In this document: one piece after another, positions 1-4,969 of the stretch
Layout of the letters: each line of letters opens with the position of its first letter
Numbering within the stretch: position 1 is the first letter of the stretch
From: Pseudomonadota bacterium
GTDB lineage: Bacteria > Pseudomonadota > Gammaproteobacteria > Steroidobacterales > Steroidobacteraceae
Direction of reading: 5' to 3'
DNA length: 5,759 bases
Assembly: GCA_028067895.1 (NCBI GenBank)
Contig: JAPTUI010000119.1
Location: forward strand, 1-5,759
Made by a program: the position numbers and the translations under genes
The notes under the pieces: generated by a model
The model's input: only the letters and a program-made list of their open reading frames with translations
What the model was told of the DNA's origin: nothing
Database searches by the model: none

Positions 1-2
1 AG

Positions 3-641
3 CAGCGAAAGCCGCGCACGTCACAGCGCGCACTCGATGCAGCGCTGCACAATCGGCTCTATCAGCTCTCCCCTGGCGACGCCGGCTATCGTGAGCCGCC
101 GATGCGCACGCATGCGCTCGATGCCGAGCCGGTCGAGCCGCGCGGCGCCGATGACGCCGCCGAGCATATCCAGCACGCGCTAACGCATGTTGCGCTCGCG
201 GACGCGGGCAATGTTGACCTGAACATGACACGGTTGCGCGCCTACCTCGAAAGCGCGCTCGAACTGCTGCGCTCCGGCGCAGACGACGAGGACCCGGACG
301 ATGGCGATGATGAACTCGGGCGCCGCCTCGCCGACCGTGACGACGTCGAAGTCGGCAACCCGACCGAGGCCGAGCGCATCGTCGACGAAATCGAAGGCGA
401 GGACCCGCCCGACCGTGAACGCTTCGGGCCGTCGATTGACCGCAAGCGCGCCCGTGACCGCAAGCGTGCCCGCGATGAAGAGCTCGGTGAAACGCCCGCC
501 CGCTCTGCCGTGACGCGCCGAGATCCATCGGCTGCTCGGCCGGATCACCGCGACGACTTCCGCTCGATCCGCGAGGGCGGGGCCGACAGCGCGCACGGTT
601 ATGACTCGGCTGCGCTGTTCCAGACGGACAAGCGCCGATGA
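3..641 (+). CDS. Phage protein of unknown function, 5' end outside the window
   Basis: The frame is open from the first complete codon at base 3 to the stop at 639-641 (212 residues seen), so the true start probably lies to the left. An ATG at 102 is possible, but the residues before it (for example ALHNRLYQLSPGDAGY) read like ordinary protein. The first ~80 residues look helical. After that the chain is extremely charged: an acidic stretch (GADDEDPDDGDDE) passes into alternating acid/base sequence with an exact tandem DRKRAR. The C-terminus reads GYDSAALFQTDKRR. The stop overlaps the next start as ATGA. Position upstream of tail genes suggests a head or head-completion protein, and the charged tail would suit a scaffold-like or disordered segment. 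Both points are inference; I do not recognise the family. Confidence 0.7.
   Translation, partial: QRKPRTSQRALDAALHNRLYQLSPGDAGYREPPMRTHALDAEPVEPRGADDAAEHIQHALTHVALADAGNVDLNMTRLRAYLESALELLRSGADDEDPDDGDDELGRRLADRDDVEVGNPTEAERIVDEIEGEDPPDRERFGPSIDRKRARDRKRARDEELGETPARSAVTRRDPSAARPDHRDDFRSIREGGADSAHGYDSAALFQTDKRR
438..473 (+). repeat. 18-bp imperfect tandem repeat inside the charged gene
   Basis: Two adjacent 18-bp units (438-455 and 456-473), each beginning GACCGCAAGCG, differ at two positions. Each encodes DRKRAR. The multiple-of-three length keeps the frame, which fits local duplication within a low-complexity coding region. Confidence 0.7.
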
Positions 642-880
642 GCATTGCCGGTGTCGATCCGCGCGATGCGGAATGGCTTGCAGCCGAATTGGAACAGCCG
701 ACCGCGCAGCACGATGGCCCGTGTGTTGCGACATTCGCCGGCGAATTGCTCGGCGCGTTTCTCAACGCCCCCGCTGCCGAGGCTGCACAAAATGCGCTAT
801 GCCGCGAGCTGGACGCGCAAGGCGTCGACCTGCTCGCAATGAATCCGACGATGACCGTCGTCTTTACAGAGATCCACTAA
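638..880 (+). CDS. Small phage protein, 80 aa, unknown function
   Basis: The ATG at 638 overlaps the upstream TGA (ATGA), so translation is probably coupled; there is no strong Shine-Dalgarno sequence. The product begins MSIAGVDPRDAEWLAAELEQ and is mildly acidic. Predicted helices lie around residues 8-18 and 29-62, followed by a short strand-like end (TMTVVFTEIH). No signal peptide, membrane segment or known motif is visible. Its stop TAA shares bases with the next ATG (TAATG at 878-882), which places it inside the late operon. I do not recognise the family. Being coding rests on the exact fit between neighbours and on the absence of any better frame here. Confidence 0.65.
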   Translation: MSIAGVDPRDAEWLAAELEQPTAQHDGPCVATFAGELLGAFLNAPAAEAAQNALCRELDAQGVDLLAMNPTMTVVFTEIH

Positions 881-1398
881 TGACTGAAATAACCGCCGCC
901 GCATCCCGCCTGAACTCATCCAAAGTTGTTTGGGTCGGCTGCAAACTCCCGCACGGTATGCGCCTGCAGCTCTTTTCGCGGCCCGTAGAGCGCGATAACC
1001 CGAACTCACCCAACGCATTCAAGCCACCGCCGGTGAAGTCTGAAATCGTGTTGAAAGGCGCGAACTCACTGACAACGGAATTCTCGGTGCGCGGACTCGC
1101 GCCGCTGCGGCATGAATTCGCCGTCACGCCGGTGCCGGCCGAGTTTTGGGCGCAGTGGATCGCCGAGCACGCGGACCATGACGCGCTGCGGAACGGCTTT
1201 ATTTTCGTCGGGGACCGCGAACGCGACGTGAAGGGCGCCGCAGCCGAGCGCGTCGATGAGCGCACGGGCCTCGAGCCGCTCAAGCCAGAAATGGATGGAG
1301 ATCCGCGCATCGGGAGTCAGAAAGGACTGCCGCCCGAGAAGCGCATCGCACCCGACGCCGAGCGGCTTGCCGCCCTGCAGCGCGCGAACGGGAGATAA
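880..1398 (+). CDS. Conserved phage protein with VGCKLPHG motif, 172 aa
   Basis: The frame is open further upstream, but the ATG at 880 is chosen because it overlaps the preceding TAA (TAATG) and has a purine-rich ACAGAG stretch before it. The motif VGCKLPHG sits at residues 19-26. A conserved-looking block PAEFWAQWIAEHAD (86-99) is followed by NGFIF (105-109) and RTGLEPL (128-134). From memory, this combination (a strand with CKLPHG, then an EF-x-x-W helix, then G-x-x-PL) recurs in an uncharacterised protein family of betaproteobacterial phages and prophages, usually labelled hypothetical phage protein; I could not check this. The middle region 35-60 is proline-rich, and the last ~35 residues are charged and probably disordered. 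The role in head or tail completion is unknown. Confidence 0.75.
   Translation: MTEITAAASRLNSSKVVWVGCKLPHGMRLQLFSRPVERDNPNSPNAFKPPPVKSEIVLKGANSLTTEFSVRGLAPLRHEFAVTPVPAEFWAQWIAEHADHDALRNGFIFVGDRERDVKGAAAERVDERTGLEPLKPEMDGDPRIGSQKGLPPEKRIAPDAERLAALQRANGR
1390..1395 (+). promoter_or_regulatory. Ribosome binding site of the 230-aa gene
   Basis: GGGAGA lies 8 bases before the ATG at 1404 and overlaps the end of the upstream gene, whose stop is at 1396-1398. Confidence 0.6.
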
Positions 1399-1403
1399 TC
1401 GAC

Positions 1404-2096
1404 ATGGCTAACCGTGATTTTTCACTCGGTGCGACCTGGAAGCGGCTGCACGCCAACGGCTACGCCGCAACGTCCGCGACGCACCCGGACCGCATCGTCG
1501 ACGGCAACCGGCGCCAGCGCGAGAGTTTTATCGCACTCGGTGCTCACCCGGCTGCAGTCATGTTGCACCCGACACGCGCGAACGGCGCGCAAGAGCTGCT
1601 CGAGGATTGCTCCGCCCGAGAAGTCGTTAACCTTGTACTGACGGGATACCTGCTGGCTGACGCAAAGCAGGCCAAGGCGGTAACGTCGGTGCTCGAGGAA
1701 TTCCGGCTACTCGGCGGTCCCGTTATGACGGACTCTTACGGGAACCAACACCGCCCCGTGAAGTGGGCCGGCAATTGGCCGATTTTCGACGGGGAATATG
1801 CCGCGCGGCTGTGCTTCGCTGACGACGATGAAACGCTGTTGCTTCGGCACGCCATCGCGCCGGCCCGGTACCAGACGAACCGCGATATCTACGGTCGGGA
1901 GTCTCGCGCCGCACTCGATCCAATCGGTAGCCATATTCTGCCGCTCGACGGTGAATGGCGCGGCGGGAGTTTTCTCGACACGCCGCGCGACAAATTGCCG
2001 GAACTGTTCGCGGCCGACGTGGCCGCCGTTATAACCGCTGTGGAGCGCGCACGGTGGGAGGGTCGGCCGGCTGCGGCGCTGAAGGGGGCGGCCTGA
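1404..2096 (+). CDS. Phage protein upstream of the tape measure gene, 230 aa, unknown
   Basis: The ATG at 1404 follows the upstream stop by 5 bases and has a good GGGAGA site. The product begins MANRDFSLGATWKRLHANGY. It has a helical section around residues 60-105 (ELLEDCSAREVVNLVLTGYL, then AKQAKAVTSVLEEF), a Trp/Gly-rich middle (VKWAGNWPIFDGEY), and a C-terminal helix (LFAADVAAVITAVERARW). There is no signal peptide or membrane segment, and I do not recognise the family. Sitting directly before a small basic ORF and then the tape measure gene, it holds the place where siphophages keep the tail assembly chaperone, but at 230 aa it is long for that and sequence gives no proof. The last codons run through five G residues (2084-2088), a possible slippage site. 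Confidence 0.7.
   Translation: MANRDFSLGATWKRLHANGYAATSATHPDRIVDGNRRQRESFIALGAHPAAVMLHPTRANGAQELLEDCSAREVVNLVLTGYLLADAKQAKAVTSVLEEFRLLGGPVMTDSYGNQHRPVKWAGNWPIFDGEYAARLCFADDDETLLLRHAIAPARYQTNRDIYGRESRAALDPIGSHILPLDGEWRGGSFLDTPRDKLPELFAADVAAVITAVERARWEGRPAAALKGAA
2082..2088 (+). promoter_or_regulatory. Strong ribosome binding site and G-run before the 56-aa gene
   Basis: AAGGGGG lies 9 bases before the ATG at 2098. It gives that small ORF a better initiation signal than most genes in this run. The same run of five G is also a candidate slippage site (see findings). Confidence 0.55.
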
Positions 2097-2097
2097 C

Positions 2098-2268
2098 ATG
2101 AAACGGCAGAGCGGACCCGACACTGCAGCGAAGGACTGGCCGCCACGCTGGACGAAAAGGCGCCGCGTGACGGGGCGCCCGCTGAAGCGTGACGCGGACC
2201 CATACCGCCGACATTCCCCGGGCCGTGGTCCGCTGGATGACGACATGCGAGAAGCGCAACATGGATGA
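2098..2268 (+). CDS. Small basic phage protein, 56 aa
   Basis: The ATG at 2098 begins one base after the upstream TGA and is preceded by AAGGGGG. The ORF ends at TGA 2266-2268, overlapping the tape measure start by 8 bases (ATGGATGA). The product starts MKRQSGPDTAAKDWPP and has a strongly basic centre (WTKRRRVTGRPLKR, then YRRHSPGRG) before a short acidic end. No family is recognised. Its precise fit between two neighbours and its ribosome binding site argue that it is translated. Its place between a candidate chaperone gene and the tape measure gene is where the second, frameshifted tail chaperone ORF sits in lambda-like phages; that role is conjecture here. Confidence 0.6.
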   Translation: MKRQSGPDTAAKDWPPRWTKRRRVTGRPLKRDADPYRRHSPGRGPLDDDMREAQHG

Positions 2269-3712
2269 AATTGATCGCCTGACAGTTGGTGTCGGCCTGA
2301 ATTCCGAGGAATTTCAGGCCGGCATCGACCGGATCATGGAGGGGCTCGACGGCTTGAAGTCGACCACCGAGGAAGCGGCCGAAGGAATGGGTGCGAGTTT
2401 TGCCACGATGGGCGAAAGCGTCGCCGGTCTAGCGCTGAAGTTCGGTGGACTGTTCCTGGCGGTGGCCGGCATCGAGGACGTGATTGGATATTTCAAGGAT
2501 TTGTCTGGCGAGCTGGCGAATTTGGGATGGGCCGGCGAATACCTCGGCCAGTCGTCCGCGCAGTTGTCGAAATGGGGCGAAGTAGCGCGCCTTGCTGGCG
2601 GCCATGCGGAGGATGCCATTGCTGCCGTGCAGGGCCTGCAATCTGCGATATTTGGCCTCGAGTATCAGGGGCAGATGTCGCAGAACCTCCTGATGCTGAA
2701 CCGGCTGCGCGTGGCATATCTTGATCCACAGGGACATATGCTGCCGATTGAGACCATCGCCATGAACGCGGCCAAGGCGCTACAGCAGCAGCTCCCCGGC
2801 AAAGCGAACGAGGCGATGCGCGTACAATGGGCAGCGCAGATTTTCGGCCCCGGTGGCATTGCGAATGCCGTAGGCGGCGGCGTTGAAGCGCTGCGGAAGT
2901 TCTACGGCGAGTCGTCGAAGGATCAGAAGAACATCACGCAACGGCTGATAGATTCTCAGCGCGCATTGCAGCAACAGCTCATCCAGAATTCCTACGTAAT
3001 CAAGAATGATGCTGCCAAAGCGCTCGATCAGCTAACACCGGAAATCAAAGACCTGGTGAAAGTTATCCGCGACAAGCTGGTGCCGACCATTGACGACTGG
3101 ATAACTGCCATCATGCCGTGGATCACGAACCCGGCGCACGCATTCAAAGAGGCCGCAACAAAAGGACCGCTCGGCATCACGCATCCGATCAATGACGTTT
3201 TTCATTTTCTGCAGTGGTTTCATGACATCGAATTTAACCACCTAGAAATTACGAATCCCGCGCTAAAAGGCATGACGGTGCCGCCCTCGGTGCGCGCCGA
3301 ACTGCCGAAAAACGCCAACATCCCGCTGTTGAAGCAGTGGCACCTCGAGGAAGGCGGCGACGCTGGCGACCCGACATGGCAGAAGGCAATCTCCGCGTAC
3401 CACAATATTTCGGGCGGCCCGCTGGCGACGGCTGCCGCCCCTAACGCGGAACATGCCCCCGTGCCGCGCGCCGCGTTACCGAATGCTGCGGCCGTTCATC
3501 GCGCCATCGCAACACCGGGAGCGTTGCGCCCCAGCGTTTCTCACAAGACGACCGACGCGCGCGTCACGATCAATAATCTCAACGTCAACGCGCCGAACGC
3601 CAAAGACGCCAACGAACTCATGAAAACCTCGCGGGCAGCCTGGGAATCGGCCGCGAACCGCAGCATGGAGCGCAAATTGCTTGCCGCTCAAGCGGACCCG
3701 GGGATGCAATAA
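2261..3712 (+). CDS. Tail tape measure protein, 483 aa
   Basis: The tape measure protein spans the tail tube during assembly, sets tail length and helps DNA ejection. The start at 2261 is preferred over an in-frame ATG at 2189: it has GAGAAG 6 bases upstream, and the product then begins MDEIDRLTVGVGLNSEEFQAG, the usual opening of this family (a VGVG strand, then an F-x-x-G-I-D-x-I-x-x-G-L helix). Residues ~16-50 are helical, 54-71 form a hydrophobic segment (VAGLALKFGGLFLAVAGI), and ~75-290 are Ala/Gln-rich helices. An Ala/Pro linker spans ~385-430. The C-terminal motif VTINNLNVNAP (435-445) with its following helix is typical of tape measure ends. At 483 aa it is short for the family, implying a short tail or a lost segment. 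Usual downstream tail genes are absent. Confidence 0.85.
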   Translation: MDEIDRLTVGVGLNSEEFQAGIDRIMEGLDGLKSTTEEAAEGMGASFATMGESVAGLALKFGGLFLAVAGIEDVIGYFKDLSGELANLGWAGEYLGQSSAQLSKWGEVARLAGGHAEDAIAAVQGLQSAIFGLEYQGQMSQNLLMLNRLRVAYLDPQGHMLPIETIAMNAAKALQQQLPGKANEAMRVQWAAQIFGPGGIANAVGGGVEALRKFYGESSKDQKNITQRLIDSQRALQQQLIQNSYVIKNDAAKALDQLTPEIKDLVKVIRDKLVPTIDDWITAIMPWITNPAHAFKEAATKGPLGITHPINDVFHFLQWFHDIEFNHLEITNPALKGMTVPPSVRAELPKNANIPLLKQWHLEEGGDAGDPTWQKAISAYHNISGGPLATAAAPNAEHAPVPRAALPNAAAVHRAIATPGALRPSVSHKTTDARVTINNLNVNAPNAKDANELMKTSRAAWESAANRSMERKLLAAQADPGMQ

Positions 3713-3713
3713 A

Positions 3714-3917
3714 GTGAGCCGCAAGAGGCACTTCGGCTGGGCGCGGCGATTCGCGCGCAAGCTGCTCGCACTTGAACGGCGGAATGCCGTGCGGCTGCGC
3801 CGCAGCATTCGGCGGCCGTCCCCGAGGAACGCGGGCCTTCCGATCCGCTTGAGCCGGTGGCCCGCGCGCCCCGTCGAGGTTGTGCAGGTCCGACACCTGC
3901 ACGATGGCCTCGCATGA
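3714..3917 (+). CDS. Small arginine-rich phage ORF, 67 aa, possibly overlying a structured RNA
   Basis: The GTG at 3714 follows the tape measure stop by one base, with GGGGA at 3700-3704 as ribosome binding site. The TGA at 3915-3917 overlaps the next ATG. The product begins MSRKRHFGWARRFARKLLAL and holds 17 Arg and 2 Lys in 67 residues against three acidic residues, so it is very basic. An amphipathic helix is likely over residues 5-35. No family is recognised. The DNA carries three strong stem-loops (3782-3810, 3830-3866, 3882-3902), so some of the sequence constraint may be on RNA or DNA structure instead of protein. The exact start and stop junctions favour a real translated gene, with moderate confidence. 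Confidence 0.5.
   Translation: MSRKRHFGWARRFARKLLALERRNAVRLRRSIRRPSPRNAGLPIRLSRWPARPVEVVQVRHLHDGLA
3782..3810 (+). repeat. Stem-loop, 12 bp with a 2-base bulge
   Basis: GAATGC (3782-3787) pairs with GCATTC (3805-3810), and TGCGGC (3790-3795) with GCCGCA (3799-3804). The loop is TGC and the bases CG are bulged on the 5' side. There is no U-run afterwards, so it is not a standard terminator. Confidence 0.55.
3830..3866 (+). repeat. Inverted repeat with 8-bp arms
   Basis: CGCGGGCC (3830-3837) is the exact reverse complement of GGCCCGCG (3859-3866), separated by 21 bases. It is the second of three successive stem-loops in the small arginine-rich ORF. Confidence 0.5.
3882..3902 (+). repeat. Stem-loop, 8 bp with a 5-base loop, before the 96-aa gene
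   Basis: GTGCAGGT (3882-3889) pairs perfectly with ACCTGCAC (3895-3902) around CCGAC. It ends 11 bases before the ATG at 3914, which has no clear Shine-Dalgarno sequence. A ribosome translating the upstream ORF would have to open the helix, which could enforce translational coupling. It could equally be a protein-binding palindrome. Confidence 0.6.
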
Positions 3918-4204
3918 GCGCACCGCGCTATCGCCTGCGCGTCGATCACTACGGCTCGGACGGCGCAGTGGAATCCGAGACACTGCCCGGATCATTCGCC
4001 ACCGTGCCTCCGGCTCGAGAGGCTTGCATCCAGATGCAGTGCGACCTCGACGACGAAATGGCACCGTCGACGGTGTACGTCGTCGATGAATTCGACGTGC
4101 CGGTATACCGAGCACGCGCATTCGATCCTACGGACCATTTTGGCGAGCGTGATGGCAGACACGAAGGACCGCATCGCCGAGGCGAGCGGCGCCGGATGTC
4201 GTGA
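3914..4204 (+). CDS. Small phage-associated protein, 96 aa, unknown function
   Basis: The ATG at 3914 overlaps the previous TGA (ATGA). The frame is open further upstream, but the overlap and the protein-like start MSAPRYRLRVDHYGSDG favour this position. The core looks like a small alpha/beta fold: strand YRLRVDHY, strand/turn ESETLPGSFATVP, helix REACIQMQCDLDDEM, then strands STVYVVDEF and VPVYRARAF. The last ~28 residues (DPTDHFGERDGRHEGPHRR onward) are His/Arg/Asp-rich and probably disordered. No family is recognised. The stop overlaps the next GTG. As the third gene after the tape measure it could be a tail accessory or a host-takeover gene; sequence does not decide. Confidence 0.6.
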   Translation: MSAPRYRLRVDHYGSDGAVESETLPGSFATVPPAREACIQMQCDLDDEMAPSTVYVVDEFDVPVYRARAFDPTDHFGERDGRHEGPHRRGERRRMS

Positions 4205-4398
4205 GCGGCGTAACCGTCGAGACGGTGGGCAGCCGCACCCGCGTATGGCTCGACGGCCGTCTGGTGTACGACAGCGCCGCTCAGGCCGCACCGTGTCCGC
4301 CGGCCTGCCGGTGCTGGTGGGCGAAGGTGCGGCGGCGGCTGTGCATGCAGGCGGCACGGGAATCGCGTGCCGGATGTGGTAGGCGGATCGATCCGTGA
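4201..4398 (+). CDS. Small hypothetical protein, 65 aa, last gene of the late operon
   Basis: The GTG at 4201 overlaps the upstream TGA (GTGA), again suggesting coupled translation. The N-terminal part (VTVETVGSRTRVWLDGRLVYDS, given here only as a beta-rich stretch over residues 4-25) looks like genuine protein. The rest is Cys/Arg-rich (PCPPACRCWWAKVRRR) and less convincing. An overlapping frame is also open over 4086-4382, so a frameshift around 4275 or a sequencing error is possible. No family is recognised. The stop codon lies inside a perfect inverted repeat (4393-4410). Confidence 0.45.
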   Translation: MSGVTVETVGSRTRVWLDGRLVYDSAAQAAPCPPACRCWWAKVRRRLCMQAARESRAGCGRRIDP

Positions 4399-4410
4399 CG
4401 GCCATCACGG
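4393..4410. repeat. Inverted repeat over the stop of the last late gene
   Basis: CCGTGA (4393-4398) and TCACGG (4405-4410) are exact reverse complements around CGGCCA. The 6-6-6 geometry matches the operator candidate at 4476-4493. It could be a weak terminator stem without a U-run or a protein-binding palindrome. Confidence 0.35.
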
Positions 4411-4449
4411 CGGTGGCGGGGCCTCGGCGGGATAGGAAGAGCCGCCGCC
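4409..4449 (+). terminator. Possible factor-assisted terminator stem
   Basis: GGCGGTGGC (4409-4417) can pair with GCCGCCGCC (4441-4449) in RNA, nine pairs including one U-G, around a 23-base purine-rich loop. It lies between the late genes and the hicB promoter. Only two T follow closely, so intrinsic termination would be weak, and GC richness makes such pairings common here. Confidence 0.25.
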
Positions 4450-4456
4450 CTTATGG

Positions 4457-4465
4457 TGGTATACT
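4457..4465 (+). promoter_or_regulatory. Extended -10 promoter for hicBA
   Basis: TGG followed by TATACT gives an extended -10 element (TGnTATACT, hexamer at 4460-4465) with five of six bases matching TATAAT. No good -35 hexamer is seen at the usual distance, which extended -10 promoters tolerate. Transcription would start near 4472, leaving a ~55-base leader before hicB. It is the best promoter-like sequence I saw in the + strand gaps. Confidence 0.6.
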
Positions 4466-4475
4466 GTGCGCGTAA

Positions 4476-4493
4476 CGTCACAATCTAGTGACG
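4476..4493. promoter_or_regulatory. Palindromic operator candidate for hicBA
   Basis: CGTCAC (4476-4481) and GTGACG (4488-4493) are exact reverse complements separated by AATCTA. The site would lie at about +5 to +22 of the predicted transcript, where a bound antitoxin or toxin-antitoxin complex would block transcription. HicB proteins commonly autoregulate, but this short HicB shows no obvious added DNA-binding domain. Confidence 0.5.
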
Positions 4494-4498
4494 GGATA

Positions 4499-4526
4499 GG
4501 CTGCTGTATGGCAGCCGAGGCGGCTG
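4499..4526 (+). promoter_or_regulatory. Two mutually exclusive hairpins at the hicB ribosome binding site
   Basis: Hairpin A pairs GGCTGC (4499-4504) with GCAGCC (4511-4516). Hairpin B pairs CAGCCG (4512-4517) with CGGCTG (4521-4526) around AGG. They share 4512-4516, so only one can form. The likely Shine-Dalgarno GAGG (4517-4520) is free beside hairpin A but locked inside hairpin B, just before the GTG at 4528. This is the layout of a translational switch, inferred from pairing only. Confidence 0.4.
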
Positions 4527-4527
4527 G

Positions 4528-4764
4528 GTGAGTCTGAAAATCTATACAGTTACCTGCCAATGGGATGACGAGGCTGGTATTTGGTACGTGTCCGAATCGG
4601 ACGTGCCGGGGCTCATCACTGAGGCAGCGACGGTCGAGGAGATGGGATCTAAGCTTCAGCGGATGATTCCGGAACTCCTCGAATTGAACGAGTCCCATGA
4701 TCCATGCCGTGAAGTCCCATTTGAGCTAATTGCCCGCAGGCGCGAAGTGGCTGCGTGCGCCTGA
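4528..4764 (+). CDS. hicB: HicB-like antitoxin (DUF1902 type), 78 aa
   Basis: This is the antitoxin of a type II toxin-antitoxin pair; it binds and neutralises the HicA mRNA interferase in the cytoplasm. The GTG start at 4528 has GAGG 7 bases upstream. Residues 1-55 follow the short HicB/DUF1902 pattern: a first strand (KIYTVTCQWDDEAGIWYV), the VPGLITEA turn, then a helix with EEMGSKLQRMIPELLELN. The C-terminal ~20 residues (REVPFELIARRREVAACA) end in a strand and a basic tail. No helix-turn-helix or ribbon-helix-helix domain is evident, as is usual for this short form. The antitoxin precedes the toxin, the reverse of the classical hicAB order but common with this subtype. The leader has a promoter, an operator candidate and alternative hairpins. 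A/T wobble bases are commoner than in the phage genes to the left. Confidence 0.9.
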   Translation: MSLKIYTVTCQWDDEAGIWYVSESDVPGLITEAATVEEMGSKLQRMIPELLELNESHDPCREVPFELIARRREVAACA

Positions 4765-4774
4765 GCTGCGCACA

Positions 4775-4969
4775 GTGTCGGACTTTGCGCCCGAATTGAA
4801 GCGGATTCTACGGGCGGCTGACTGCTACTTTGTCCGTCATGGGAACGGTGACCATGACATCTGGCGCAGCCCAAAAACAAATCGAAACTTTCCAGTCGAT
4901 CACAAAATCAAGTCCCGGCACACGGCCAACGGTGTGCTGAAGCAGGCCGGGCTCGAAAAGCAATTCTGA
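4775..4969 (+). CDS. hicA: HicA-like mRNA interferase toxin, 64 aa
   Basis: HicA toxins cleave mRNA in the translating cell through a double-stranded-RNA-binding-like fold with one catalytic His. The start is set at GTG 4775 because the family opens M-x-D-F then a helix (here MSDFAPELKRILRAADCYFV), 10 bases after the hicB stop. An in-frame TTG at 4730 would add 15 residues overlapping hicB without family support. The catalytic region is RHGNGDHDIW (residues 21-30, His27 the likely catalytic residue). Strand NFPVDHKI (38-45) and the signature IKSRHTANGVLKQAGL (45-60) follow. Length and all key blocks are intact, so the toxin appears functional. It is paired with hicB just upstream and converges with a reverse-strand gene 48 bases downstream. 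Confidence 0.88.
   Translation: MSDFAPELKRILRAADCYFVRHGNGDHDIWRSPKTNRNFPVDHKIKSRHTANGVLKQAGLEKQF

Noticed and set aside
180..734. 184-aa open frame on the reverse strand opposite the first two genes
   Set aside because: It lies wholly opposite two forward frames joined by an ATGA overlap. Its Arg/Ala/Val-rich product looks like the antisense reading of GC-rich coding DNA and shows no motif.
864..1310. 148-aa reverse-strand frame opposite the VGCKLPHG gene
   Set aside because: The forward frame carries a recognisable phage motif set. The reverse product is Ser/Arg-rich low complexity and has no supporting start site.
2189..2260. Upstream in-frame start of the tape measure gene adding 24 residues
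   Set aside because: The extra residues do not resemble the family's start and overlap the 56-aa gene, while ATG 2261 has a good ribosome binding site and the typical VGVG opening.
3476..4121. Long overlapping reverse-strand frames (157 and 167 aa) opposite the tape measure end and small late genes
   Set aside because: The forward tape measure C-terminus is well supported, and the downstream forward genes fit end to start. The reverse products are Arg-rich without domains. Because the forward small ORFs are weak, this was weighed seriously, but no reverse start signal was found.
4086..4382. Alternative forward frame (98 aa) overlapping the 96- and 65-aa genes
   Set aside because: It overlaps two genes joined by a GTGA junction and its first half reads as a shifted version of them. 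It is kept only as a possible explanation for a frameshift in the last late ORF.
4730..4774. Upstream TTG start for hicA
   Set aside because: It would extend into hicB with residues not matching the family. GTG 4775 gives the usual M-x-D-F opening and length.
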